Assembly (NCBI GenBank): GCA_030220185.1
Contig: JASPKZ010004201.1
Coordinates: 556,001-620,000, forward strand
DNA from: Diploptera punctata
Lineage: Eukaryota; Arthropoda; Insecta; Blattodea; Blaberidae
Direction: 5' to 3'
Length of the DNA stretch: 64,000 nucleotides
The translations under genes were made by a program, and so were the position numbers. Positions within the stretch are counted from its first letter, which is position 1, and each line of letters starts with the position of its first letter. Shown here one piece after another: positions 40,201-48,844 of this stretch. The notes under the pieces are model-generated. The model was not told where the DNA came from, made no database searches, and saw nothing but the letters and a program-made list of their open reading frames with translations.

Positions 40201-40313
40201 AACATGTCCCTGTGTTTGAGCCTTTGGCATGGGTTCCCTGAAGTAGTCCCCGCCCGGAGAACCGAATGGGGGACTATTTGACCTCCGGAAAATTTTACCC
40301 CAGTAGAACCCAT
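37275..40313 (-). CDS. RTE-type endonuclease-reverse transcriptase, 1012 codons, uninterrupted
   Basis: Encodes the enzymes of target-primed retrotransposition. An apurinic-like endonuclease occupies roughly residues 37-283: GTWNVRTL (Asn43), LQEVRW (Glu72), VLGDFNAKVG (Asp176, Asn178), IDHVLVD (Asp245) and SDHHLV (Asp271, His272). A linker follows, then the reverse transcriptase, about 515-790: WKESIIVPIYKKGDK, VDFKKAYDSI (Asp649), GLKQGDALSPLLFN and VYADDVVLLAD (YADD 745-748). The C-terminal part holds YGCETW, KRPVGRPRMRWE and ends AMNLRVR. All catalytic residues expected for both enzymes are present. The chosen Met may be internal, because an upstream leader frame (40180-40491) continues the protein in a related copy. 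No RNase H, as usual for RTE. Confidence 0.92.
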   Translation of the reverse strand: MGSTGVKFSGGQIVPHSVLRAGTTSGNPCQRLKHRDMFLGTWNVRTLYNSGALEILTRELDKSPLDIVALQEVRWPGEGSQESGSFALYYGGAERPAFGTGFLVRRRILSAIRDIKFVGDRISYIILKGKRHDFIIVNVHAPTEDKDDKIKDEFYDELECLFDSLSRYHMKIVLGDFNAKVGREDIFKPTIGKFSLHEDSNDNGVRLVTFATSKNLIVKSTTFQHKDIHKYTWTSPDGETRNQIDHVLVDKRWHSSIIDVKSVRGTDCNSDHHLVRVKIRQRLSLMRGTNAKDDSVKYELKNLKNDEMRQEYQIKIANRFEVLESSDDNVTNEEETDINKEWEAIRDTIKLSASESIGCLKKRQNKKWFDEDCADIVKKRKLAKMKWLHEPNEVNLEQLGSVRRETTKLLKSKKREYLREKINDLEMNAKNRNIRELYQGISIEKKGFQARTNIIRNENGDMIADSKSILNRWNSYFNQLLNVHTEQDIEEDKLQTAEMLVAEPSALEVEMAIEKLKMYKASGSDEIPAELIKSGGEKLMDKIRWLLSMIWEKEALPDEWKESIIVPIYKKGDKTDCNNYRGISLLSTSYKILTNILVSRLTPYIDDILGDHQCGFRRNRSTTDQIFSIRQILEKKWEYNGTVHQLYVDFKKAYDSIKREKLYSILLEFGIPKKLVRLIRMCLNGSTSRVRVGKQFSDTFEIQNGLKQGDALSPLLFNFVLEHAIKSLENEEGLQLNGINKLLVYADDVVLLADSEEILKANTHTLLSNTKKLGLEVNIRKTKYMVTRRKTLYNGNGQLMTNEGNFEELAEFKYLGTIITNRNEMHKEIKHRLNSGNACYYALQRLLMSQLLSKNVKLKIYKTIILPVILYGCETWTLTLREERRLRVFENKVLRKIFGPKRDEQTGEWRRLHNNELHGLYRKPDIIRTVKSRRLRWAGHVARMGNERRAWKLLVGKPEGKRPVGRPRMRWENNIKYDLREVDYTGNDWKALAQDRDVWRAYVRAAMNLRVR

Positions 40314-40491
40314 GTCCGCATTTCTTGACGGTTGTATTTTTACGGTGAAAGATCGTCACTCTTTCGACCAAGGTACTTATTTCGTCTGGCTTATCACCTT
40401 CGACCAGTCCGGCATGGGTAACCCTATCGGCAGCAATGCTACCGCCGGCATAGCTCTCAGGATCATTTAAGCACACAAGCCACTCCACCAC
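40180..40491 (-). CDS. RTE-A leader reading frame (N-terminal extension, shifted)
   Basis: This frame starts MVEWLVCLNDPESYAGGS, goes on with EGDKPDEISTLVERVTIFHR and then leaves the endonuclease frame near 40325. In the internally deleted copy (20092-20322) the corresponding MVDWLACLNDPESYAVGS runs without a break into MGSTGVKFSGG, the start region of the 1012-codon frame. The likely ancestral protein therefore began here, some 60 residues upstream, and this copy has a small indel. No known domain recognised. Confidence 0.6.
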   Translation of the reverse strand: MVEWLVCLNDPESYAGGSIAADRVTHAGLVEGDKPDEISTLVERVTIFHRKNTTVKKCGHGFYWGKIFRRSNSPPFGSPGGDYFREPMPKAQTQGHVPRNMEC

Positions 40492-40904
40492 GACAAGGTA
40501 AAGATACCATGGAGGGGGATAAGTAGCATTACAACAGGATATTGTAGGAAAATGTAAAACAAAGTGCCATAAAAATGGGACTGGGACAGAATTCCATATT
40601 CCAACAAGACAATGACAGTAAACATACTGCAGACATTAACAAGCTTTCGTTGATCGGGAACGTTCCGAAGCAGCTGAGAACACCTCCATAGTCAGCTGAT
40701 CTAAATCGAATAGAGAATCTTTGGGCTGAGTTGAAGAAAAATATCCGTAAAAGGAAAGGGGCTTCAAAAGAAGAGGTAAAACGTTTCATTAGAGCAGAAT
40801 GGGATAAAATCACACCTGAGACAATAAAAAAATGATTAATTCCATGCAACGACGATACCAACCAGTGATTAAAGCTAAGAGGTACTCTAATAAATATTAA
40901 TTGA

Positions 40905-42118
40905 AGACACTGAGTGTGCTTTGGTTTTGTGTTTTAAGTGTGTGAACAGAAACGTTGCAGACAAGTGAGTGTTTAATTTCGTTGGTTTTAGTTTTAATTA
41001 TATGTTGAATATAAATGGGTGCAAAAGATAATTTATTTTATTAAGTATATGCGTGTTAGGCTATTATGATACTCTGAAATGAAAGTCTGAAATAAATAAC
41101 ATTTCAGAAGATAGAATATTTACTTTATATCACAAAATCTCAGCTGTATGAACAAGAATGTTATTACCCTAAGTATATTAGAAAACAATATTAATTTAAT
41201 AATGATTCGAATTATAACAAAATAATCAGCTGTCAATAAAGAAGGTATACGAATTACCTTAAAGATTACCTGAAAGAAAACAGAAGTTACTTCTCCGTTT
41301 CAAAATATGGGTGGCCAAATCCAAAAAGTGTGTTTTGCGGTAATGGAAATATTTAAAACCCAACTATGCGTGCTTTTGGTCAATCCGGAGAAATTAAAGG
41401 AAATGAGATTGAAAAAAATATCCAGTTATGTTTATTTTATCAATAAAAAATCAAAAAAGCCTGTGCTGATATTACTTTGCCAAGCTTCCAATACACCTCG
41501 CAGAAATTGGTTGCTCAACAGTTACGATTCTCAAATAGCATATTAAGTAAGATTATATGAAGTTAGGTGAATTATTTTAAAAGGTGATCAGAGAGAATAA
41601 AAAAATTATAGAAGATATTTTGTCATTGTGGTCAGAGCAAACACTCGTACTTCAAAATGGCCCACCAAGGAGAGCTGATTGTTTCAAATAGGATTTATAC
41701 TTAAAATTTGTTATAAGTAAACCTTTATTTAATATTTTAATTAATCTATTTTTTTAAACCATATATAAGATCACATTAGTGCAAATTATTATAAATTATG
41801 CACTTACAATTCTATGAAACTAGCTCAATCACATTGATGACAGAAGATCGTTTCATTCTGAGGTTATTGATCAGTAGAACCCGCTTCAATCCATCGACCT
41901 AAAAGATTAAAATATATATATAAACATTGATGGATGTCAAGAGATTATATCCTTTCATACAGTTTCTTGAAACAAAATGTTTATTAATACAGTAAATTTA
42001 TTACACAAAAGTTAAACTTAAATGGATAAAAACTCCAATTACTTACTTAGATTGATTATTTTAAATCGTCTTAGTTCCTTTTTTAAAACTATAGTACTAG
42101 GGAACGTAAAAATAAACC
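40905..42118. other. Unannotated AT-rich DNA
   Basis: No family recognised. The frame at 41307-41546 (79 codons) is a Lys-rich hypothetical without motifs. Confidence 0.4.
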
Positions 42119-42157
42119 AATAATAATAATGATAATAATAATAATAATAATAATAAT
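42119..42157. repeat. (AAT)n microsatellite
   Basis: About twelve AAT units. Confidence 0.9.
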
Positions 42158-42159
42158 CC

Positions 42160-42345
42160 AACTAAATTGGAAACACCATCTTGAAAGAATGAGTTCAAAT
42201 CGGATCCCCAAAGCTGTTTATAATTATATACCAAGAGGACGAAGATCACTGGGCCGTCCTATGAAACGCTGGAGGGAAAATTTTCTATAGGATCGTAACA
42301 GGCCTTGGCCTAATACTTGGAAGGAAGAAGAAGAAGATAATAATA
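42160..42345 (+). pseudogene. RTE-like 3' fragment, family E
   Basis: Translation reads NWKHHLERMSSNRIPKAVYN, YIPRGRRSLGRPMKRWRENF and a stop, the C-terminus typical of RTE-like proteins, then GGATCGTAACAGGCCTTGGC, CTAATACTTGGAAGG and a GAA-type tail. The last 65 bp recur at 56085-56152. Confidence 0.75.
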
Positions 42346-42349
42346 CAAT

Positions 42350-42770
42350 GTGCTTATGTTATATGTATGTGAATCATAGAATCTTACTTCAAGGGAGGGG
42401 GGAAAGTTACGTGTATTTAAGAATAAAGTTATTTGGAAAAATTGTGGACCTAAGAGAGATGAACAGACAGACGAATGGAGAATACTACATAACGGAAAGT
42501 TACATGATCTCTCTGGAAAATCATATGTAACAAGAACAGTTAAGTCTCACAGACTGCGATGGGCAAGACACGTGATATGAGTGGGGAATGAAAGAGGGAC
42601 ATGGAAACTGTAGGAAACCCAGAGGGAAAGCGTTCAGTAAATAGGCTAAGAATGAGATGGGAAACAGATTATACAGGGGATAATTGAGAAACATTACCTC
42701 ACGATAGGGATGCGTGGAGAGCTTATGTCAGCGCGGCCATGAATGTAAGGATTCGGTTGTTCCAGTGTGT
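42350..42770 (+). pseudogene. RTE-A 3' fragment, decayed
   Basis: Plus-strand remnants of the RTE-A C-terminus: LIKLFGKIVDLREMNRQTNG-like near 42420-42480, RLRWARHV-like near 42555, and ending at about 42757 with TTCCAGTGTGTTAGTTA, a GTTA-type tail. No TSD identified. Confidence 0.75.
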
Positions 42771-42835
42771 TAGTTACTGATATTATTGTTATTTCGTTAT
42801 CGTTAACATAAGGTAATAATAGTAAGTATAATACC

Positions 42836-42990
42836 GAATGAGATGACTCAAGCTTTAGCGCTTGAAACTGATATTCGGAAGTTTGCGGGTTCAAATTCCG
42901 GTGTCGACCAACCTGAATAAGGCTTTGCCTGATTTTTCATCTAGACAAATGCTGGGTTAGAATATCATTACTTAGTCCGAAATCTTCATA
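42836..42990 (+). mobile_element. tRNA-derived SINE remnant
   Basis: GAGATGACTCAAGCTTTAGC (A-box region) and TTTGCGGGTTCAAATTCCGG (B box), then CCTGATTTTTCATCTAGACA. 3' end indistinct. Confidence 0.55.
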
Positions 42991-43094
42991 TTTATATAGT
43001 ATCTTTAAACAATAAAATAAATAGACGCAATAAGTACTTAGATTTTAAAGCATTAATAAATACAAAAATGTAAATAATAATAATAATATTTAAT

Positions 43095-43143
43095 AATTGT
43101 TATATTATTATTATTATTACTATTATTATTATTCTTATTATTC

Positions 43144-43181
<38 letters not shown>

Positions 43182-43182
43182 A
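43095..43182. repeat. (ATT)n microsatellite
   Basis: ATT with occasional ACT/CTT interruptions; the frame at 43097-43285 (poly-Tyr) is an artefact. Confidence 0.9.
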
Positions 43183-43411
43183 CAACAATGCTAATAATAA
43201 TTTATTCTATCTGTTGGAAGTTTGTAAGGCATTGTGTTACGTTTCACGAAGGACAAAAATACAGATATTTACAATTAACTTGTGATAAGCTATAACAAAA
43301 TTAACATTTTATTGCTAGTAAACAACATTTTTTTACTATAAAAGTGACATCGGTATATTCTATGCGACGTTCTTGTATTGAAGCTTCTTTTTCTTTTTTT
43401 TTTGGTTGGAC

Positions 43412-43570
43412 TAGATTAAGACATGTAGGAAAAAGGCCAAGAATGAGGCGTTTTGAGAATAATATTAACGATGGCAAATTATACAGGAAATGATTATAAA
43501 CATTAGCTCAGGAATGTGGAGAGCTTATGTCCGTCATAAACCTACTGGTTCGATAGCGCCAGTGAGTTAC
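43412..43570 (+). pseudogene. RTE-A 3'-most fragment
   Basis: GACTAGATTAAGACATGTAG, AAAGGCCAAGAATGAGGCG, GGAGAGCTTATGTCCG and GGTTCGATAGCGCCAGTGAG are the last 150 bp of the RTE-A family with deletions. Confidence 0.7.
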
Positions 43571-43574
43571 TGCT

Positions 43575-44135
43575 AGTGGGAAGAAAAAGAGGGAAGGTTA
43601 GTTGACTATTAAAATGTAATCGTTAAAGCTACCAATTTTTCCTAGATGTGTCAACCTAGTCTAATTAATAAAGTTTTTTTTTAAATAATTCATCTGTTGG
43701 AAACTGAAACTGGACAACATAACAAAAAAGGAAGAAAAGACATAAATATAGACGTTGAATGTACGAGAAGACTGCAATATCGTGTTATGTGTTATCTTCA
43801 ATGTGTGAAATCCCAGTAATGACATTTTAGTTTGAAGAAGAAGATCAAAGACGTTCAACGGCTGTATCACTTTGGTCGCAAAGTTCATCAACGTTGATGG
43901 CAGCACTGTAAAGACAAGGATATAATCCTCTTCCCGTATCACCGCTATCAAAGTAATTCTACATCACACCATACTACTGCAATAGCGCAAATGCTGTATA
44001 ATTCCATTAGCCAAAACCATTTTATTCAATAATAAATAGGCCTAGATATTCATTTTAAAAAAGAGATATTCCTCATAGAGCTCTCTAACAGTTTCGCCCA
44101 TACGTATTTTCTTACATGCAATAACAAAAACAATA
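43575..44135. other. Unannotated DNA
   Basis: No recognisable gene. The minus frame at 43661-43951 matches no known family. Confidence 0.35.
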
Positions 44136-44139
44136 TTTT

Positions 44140-44212
44140 TTTATTATTCTTATTGTAATTATTATCATTGTAATTATTATTATTATTGTAATTATTATTA
44201 TTGTAATTATTA
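44140..44212. repeat. ATT/GTAATT microsatellite, left flank of RTE-B
   Basis: Repeats of the form TTATTGTAATTATTA. The same compound motif resumes at 47788 on the other side of the RTE-B element. Confidence 0.85.
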
Positions 44213-44454
44213 TCTTCTTCTTCTTCTACTACAAGATTTAGGCTATGCAGCCTGTTCCGGCGAAGTTAAAAGTGGAGTCCATCTTCTGCGTGGTCGGCCA
44301 ACATCTCTTGTTCCTCTGGGATTATACAGGAAGGTTCTTTTTGGTATTCTTTCGTTGTTCATTCTCATTAAGTGTTCTGTCCATTTCTTGTTATTTTCGC
44401 TGATTTTATCTTCAATTTTATATATATTTAATTCTTCTCGTATAGTTTCATTCC

Positions 44455-44810
44455 ATTGTATGGATGTGAAACTTGGGCTCCAGTGAAAAGACAGAAGGAT
44501 AGAATACAGACGGCAGAGATGTGGTTCCTAAGACAAGAAAAAGGATGTACAAGACTTGATAGAATAAGAAATGAGGATATAAGAGAAGAATTGAAAGTAC
44601 AGCCTTTATTGGATAAAGTCACGAATTACAGACAGAAATGGATTGATCACATGGATGGAATGAGTAAGGAGAGATATCCATTGTTAGCCAGAAATTATCA
44701 AGCAAGAGGAAGGCGTGATGTTGGAAGACCTAGAAGACGTTGGGCTGATGCAATATGAAGTCGGAACGGGCAATTGCCTAATCCCTGGAGTGACGATGAT
44801 GATGATGATG
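44455..44810 (+). mobile_element. RTE-type 3' fragment nested in RTE-B, 13-bp TSD
   Basis: ATAGTTTCATTCC at 44442-44454 and 44811-44823 flanks the insert. Plus-strand frame 44456-44758 (100 codons): MYGCETWAPVKRQKDRIQTA, EMWFLRQEKGCTRLDRIRNE, QKWIDHMDGM and RGRRDVGRPRRRWADAI then a stop, followed by a GATGAT tail. The open frame and perfect TSD suggest a recent insertion. Confidence 0.9.
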
Positions 44811-45142
44811 ATAGTTTCATTCCTTATTCTATCCGCTCTTGTGCATCCTTTCACATTACGTAAAAACAGCATTTCCGCAGTCTGTATCCTGCTTTTATCC
44901 CTTGATTTCATTATCCAGTTTTCACTTCCATACAACAACAAAGGAACAGCCATTGTTTTATATAATTTAAGTTTCGTATCTTTCCTTGTTTTCCGACCTA
45001 AGGTTCTTTTTATGGTTCCACAAATAGCCTGAAATTTATTTACTTTATTTTCTATATCTTTATTTTCTCTATAAGTTATATCACATCCTAAATATTGGAA
45101 ATGTGATACTTCTTCTATTATTTTGTGATCCAGTACAATTTT

Positions 45143-45613
45143 TTATCTAATTCCATATTTACCAATAAATGCCATTACTTTTGACTTATTTATTAATATT
45201 TTACAATTATATCTATTGGCTATTAATTTAAATTTATATGCTAACATTTGGAGCTCATTTTCAGATTCTGCTAAAAGTACAACATCGTCAGCGAATAATA
45301 AAGCATTTATTTTATCTTTATTATCAATTAATATTCCTTCATTAGTTAAAACCTTCTTCCATTCTTTTAGGATATCGTCCATATAAATATTAAATAATAT
45401 AGGTGAGAGTGAACACCCTTGTCGTACTCCTTGGTTTATTTGAAAAAATGTCTTATTTTTAGTCAACTGAAGGTCAATACAAATATTTGTTCCATAGTAC
45501 AAGCTCTTAACTGTTTCTATAATCTGAATAGGGAGGCCTTTTTCTTTTAGGATATTCCACAATATTTCCCTGTTTACTCGATCAAATGCTTTATCTAAGT
45601 CTATGAATAACAA
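45143..45613 (-). pseudogene. RTE-B reverse transcriptase core
   Basis: 156 codons from the first Met, though the open frame extends upstream to about 45780. Carries LFIDLDKAFDRVNREILWN (first catalytic Asp), INQGVRQGCSLSPILFNIY, and LLFADDVVLLAESENE (FADD, second and third Asp). Preceding residues QNGFRKGRSCTD continue the fold. It ends at a stop at 45143 within KYGIR-stop-KIVL. The break to the upstream part is explained by a 50-bp duplication (45742-45841). Confidence 0.85.
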
Positions 45614-45741
45614 ATGTGTTTCTAGGTTTTTTTCTTGTCTTTTGTTTATTATCTGATTCAGGGCAAATACTCCATCGGTACAAGATCTTCCTTTTCGGAA
45701 CCCATTTTGTTCTTGTGCTAGTGTTACTTCAGTAATTCGTT

Positions 45742-45841
45742 GTATTCGTTTTGGTATTATTCTAGCATATATTTTACATCCACTATTTAGGGTATTCGTT
45801 TTGGTATTATTCTAGCATATATTTTACATCCACTATTTAGG
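45742..45841. repeat. 50-bp tandem duplication in RTE-B RT
   Basis: GTATTCGTTTTGGTATTATT and its following 30 bp are exactly repeated at 45742-45791 and 45792-45841. Fifty is not a multiple of three, so this duplication shifts the frame of the reverse transcriptase. Confidence 0.9.
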
Positions 45842-46794
45842 AGGGTAATGCCTCTGTAATTAGATGGTTGGTTTCTTTCTCCTTTCTTGTAAATTGGTTT
45901 TACTATACCTTGCCTCCATGTTGCTGGTATATTATGATTCTCCCAACACATATTAAGAAAATTCAAGAATCTTAATTTAAAAAATATATCTGCATATTTA
46001 ATTAGTTCTGAATTGATGTCATCTGGTCCGCTAGCTTTTCTATTATTTGTTAATTTGAGCGATTCTTCCAGTTCTTCCATTTGTATTTTATCTACTTTCA
46101 AATTCTCACATTTTGGTTCTTCTTCGTTTTCATTCTCGTTGTACCACAGGTCTCTGAAATATTCTATCCAATGTTCTTCTGATATTGATATAGGTATATA
46201 TGCAGCTTCTTTTTCTGATTTATTTAAATATTTAATTGTTCTATAAGCAGTCCATTGTCGTCCATGTAGATCATGTTCTAGATTAGATACATATCGATCC
46301 CAACTGTCTTGGTGGGATTTCCTAACAATTTTCTTTGCTTCCTTTCTTTTGTTATAATATATTTCTCTTGTTTCTTCAGTTTTCTTTTGTAAATATTGTA
46401 AATATGCTTTCTTCTTTTCCTCTATAACTGTTTTAATTTCGTCATTCCATATTCTCAATCCTCTCTTACAATTTTTCCTTCTTAATCCTAGAGCTTCATA
46501 TGCTGCTTTCTTTAGAGCCCAATCGATGCTGCTCCATTCTTCTTCTATATTATTATTTATTTCTCGCTGTAATATATATTGAGATAACCTATTTGCATAC
46601 AACTTTCTTATACTTTCTTCTTGTAATAAATTCACTTTATATGTTTCTTCATTGTAAATTTTTCTTGTTGTTGGTTTCTTCCATCTTTCTAATAATTTTA
46701 TATTACATGTCAAGAGAAAATTATCTGTTCCTACATCGAAACCTCTATATACTCTTACATCTGTGACCCAGGGTATCAAATTTCTGTTTACCAA
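45787..46794 (-). pseudogene. RTE-B endonuclease end, linker and RT start, 335 codons
   Basis: Begins within the endonuclease (MVNRNLIPWVTDVRVYRGFD, GTDNFLL), passes through a lysine-rich linker (KKAYLQYLQKKTEETREIYY) and enters the reverse transcriptase (LEESLKLTNNRKASGPDDIN, WRQGIVKPIYKKGERNQPSN, YRGITLLN). It breaks at the 50-bp duplication. Preceding endonuclease sequence lies in a shifted frame. Confidence 0.85.
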
Positions 46795-47009
46795 GAAATA
46801 ATCAATAATTGATCTTAATCCTCTAGCCGACCAGATGTACTTATGTATTTCTTTCTTTCTAAAATAGATATTAGTAATTCTGTATCCATTAAATATTGCA
46901 AATTGTCGAAGTTCTTTTCCACTATCATTTTCTATTGTTTCTCCTTGTGTATCAATTATATCAGGTATAGTATGACACCCTATTCTTCCATTAAAATCAC
47001 CTCCAATAA

Positions 47010-47561
47010 CTATATAATCATTTTTACTACTTTTTGAAGTTCTTTATAAAAATTTTCAATGTTTTCTTTTTTCCCTTGTTCTGGTGCATATATACATATT
47101 ATTGTCATATATCCTCTTTGTATTTTAAACCTGACAATAATTATTCTTTCTGATATAAAAGTATAGCTATGTATTTTCTTCCTCCAAATGGGGTCTATTA
47201 TTATAGTTACTCCAGCTGATGCATGTTGTTGTCTTTCTACACCATGATATACAAGGAGGTGATCTTCTATATCCTGTGTCCCCTTCAACTTTTTCTTTGT
47301 TTCTGTTTAGACCATTATATTTGCCTTTTTCTTTTTCATTTCATATAAAAGTTCTGTCTGTTTATTATTTAACCCTCTTATATTCCATGTTGCCAATAGT
47401 AAATTATTCTTTATCATTGTCCTTTTCTTGCCTGGTCCATCATCAGTGTTTCCGTCCGGCTTTCTCCTTCGCTTTTTAGTAATAAAAGATTCATCTGGCC
47501 GCCTTACAAGGGCTGCGCAGATATAGTTGGGTGGTGGGATTGCCACCTTACAGCCTCCCAA
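47010..47561 (-). pseudogene. RTE-B leader and endonuclease N-terminus
   Basis: Two overlapping frame pieces: 47307-47561 (leader plus NNLLLATWNIRGLNNKQTEL, the first endonuclease motif with Asn) and 47010-47288 (GTQDIEDHLLVYHGVERQQH, AGVTIIIDP, TIICIYAPEQ). The catalytic GGDFNGRIG follows in a third frame near 46960-46990. Frameshifts separate them. Confidence 0.8.
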
Positions 47562-47787
47562 CTTGCTTCAGCTTTGTTTTTAGGGTGCTTTCCCTTAGGT
47601 AGATTGCCTTCTCTTCGGCTCTGAGCTCTACCTGCCCATTATAGCCGTCCAATCTGGAACAGACGCTATGCTGATTTTGGTTCACCCTGGGTATTTCATT
47701 TCCCCGGTACCACCTACATTTAGGAGGCATTCCCCTATCCACCACCTGGGGAGGCGCCCGATGGAGGATCAGCAACCCCTCACGGGT

Positions 47788-47860
47788 TGTAATTATTATT
47801 ATTGTAATTATTATTGTAATTATTATTATTGTAATTATTATTATTGTAATTATTATTGTA

Positions 47861-47896
<36 letters not shown>

Positions 47897-47902
47897 GTTG
47901 TA

Positions 47903-47933
<31 letters not shown>

Positions 47934-47937
47934 GTGT
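47788..47937. repeat. ATT/GTAATT compound microsatellite
   Basis: Alternating TTATTATTG and TAATTATTA units then a pure ATT run; poly-Asn, poly-Ile and poly-Tyr frames are artefacts. Confidence 0.9.
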
Positions 47938-47957
47938 ATGTAGAATGTAAGTAAATA

Positions 47958-48837
47958 CAGGGTGTCCACAAAGTCCTGCTAGCAAAACAATGTAACTTAG
48001 CTCGTAAACTATTTGAGATAGAGACATGCTGTTTTTTGCAACGTATTCTACATCTCTCAAAGTTTTGATTACATTTGTTTCAAATTGTGATTTAAACGAC
48101 AATAACGATACCATAGGAAAAGGCCTAATTTGTATGCTCGTATGCTGAGTCTGGTAAATCACCAGTAACTGTTTAGCGAAATTTCCACCGGCAATATGGA
48201 AGAGATTCTCCATCCAAATCATCCATAATTAGATGGGCCGAGAAATTTCTAGCGGCTGGCAATGTAATGGACTTGTCACGGATTGGACGACCAGGTATGA
48301 GCCAAGAAACTATCGACAATGGGCAACTTGCATTTCAATTCAGATCTCAAAAATCGGTTGGTCGTCCTTCGCTGGAACTGCATTTACCAAAATCAACCAT
48401 TCATAAAGTCATCCATAAGCCACATCTTCAGGCCTATAAAGTACAAATTACGGAAGTGTCGCTGCCAACTGACTTCCCTCGGCGTACAGAATTTACTGAT
48501 TCCATGCTAAAAGCAATTGACGAAGACAATGAGTCCCTTCAGAGGGCGATATTCTCTGATGAAGTGAATTTCTTTGTGTCTAAACATGTTAACCGCCATG
48601 ACATTCGGAAATGGGGATACTGGTGATTTACCAGACTCAGCATACCACCATACACATTGGGTATTTTGTTGTGGTGTCGTCATTGTAGTTTAAATCACAA
48701 TCTGCAACAACTCAACAATAGTAAACAAAACTTTGAGAGATGTAGAATACGTTACAAAAAAAACCGCATGTCGCTATCTCAAATAGTTTACGAGCTGAGT
48801 AACATTGTTTTGGTAGCAGGACTTTATGGACACACTG
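47958..48837 (+). mobile_element. Mariner-like element with about 220-bp TIRs
   Basis: CAGGGTGTCCACAAAGTCC at the left and GGACTTTATGGACACACTG at the right are inverted and the similarity continues inward for some 215-230 bp (to TGGTAAATCACCAGTA at about 48172 and its inverse near 48620). TA at 47956-47957 and 48838-48839. The unique middle of about 440 bp holds a transposase fragment (next entry). At 880 bp it is too short for an autonomous member. Confidence 0.88.
48267..48626 (+). pseudogene. Mariner-like transposase N-terminal part only
   Basis: 119-codon open frame: a helix-turn-helix-like region VGRPSLELHLPKSTIHKVIH, then LQAYKVQITEVSLPTDFPRR, AIDEDNESLQRAIFSDEVNF with the first catalytic Asp, and HVNRHDIRKWGYW. 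It runs into the right TIR. The second and third catalytic acids are absent. Related in sequence order to the transposase at 3860-5675 (compare LRAYKIQLVQ...HRRTEFANV). Confidence 0.8.
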
Positions 48838-48844
48838 TATTTTT

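Larger units (their letters stand above)
37238..40532 (-). mobile_element. Complete RTE-A retrotransposon with perfect 16-bp TSD
   Basis: GGATAAGTAGCATTAC at 37238-37253 and 40517-40532 flanks a 3263-bp element (37254-40516). The 3' end has a TTAC tail and the 5' end begins, on the minus strand, at CCCCTCCATGGTATC. Between them is one endonuclease-RT frame of 1012 codons plus an upstream leader frame. The TSD splits a Tc1 transposase remnant and provides the empty-site sequence. It is the reference copy for at least eleven other RTE-A pieces in this window. Confidence 0.95.
36640..40900 (+). pseudogene. Tc1-type (DD34E) transposase pseudogene, split by RTE-A
   Basis: Before the RTE insertion, 36690-37253 encodes with stops and frameshifts EIGxMVGKSHATLQYKLTSS-like HTH sequence, IEIFQRKGREK, KNCAARLIFAKEHVN and ETCTSLTE-type sequence equivalent to the NLHFIDGIMDK region. 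After it, 40517-40880 continues with GLGQNSIFQQDNDSKHTADI (second catalytic Asp), SADLNRIENLWAELKKNIRK (third acid, Glu) and EEVKRFIRAEWDKIT. The order and motifs are those of Tc1 transposases of about 340 residues. TIRs were not found. Confidence 0.8.
44213..47787 (-). mobile_element. RTE-B retrotransposon, nearly full length, frameshifted
   Basis: The 3' end is at 44213 (GAA-type tail, read on minus), the 5' leader ends near 47787. Minus-strand coding pieces: leader with CGGCCAGATGAATC near 47510; endonuclease 47010-47561 (LLATWNIRGLNN, CIYAPEQG) continuing with VIGGDFNGRIG in another frame near 46975; the rest of the endonuclease and RT start in 45787-46794 (NRKASGPDDINSELIKY, RQGIVKPIYKKGERNQPSNY); RT core 45143-45613 (LFIDLDKAFDRVN, GVRQGCSLSP, LLFADDVVLLAE); C-terminal region 44684-44953. 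Interrupted by a nested fragment at 44455-44810. At least two frame breaks and one stop make it inactive. Confidence 0.88.

Noticed and set aside
47548..48222. 224-codon minus-strand frame spanning an Ile/Thr-rich run
   Set aside because: It joins the RTE-B leader, a microsatellite and the TIR of the mariner-like element; no single gene could have this structure.
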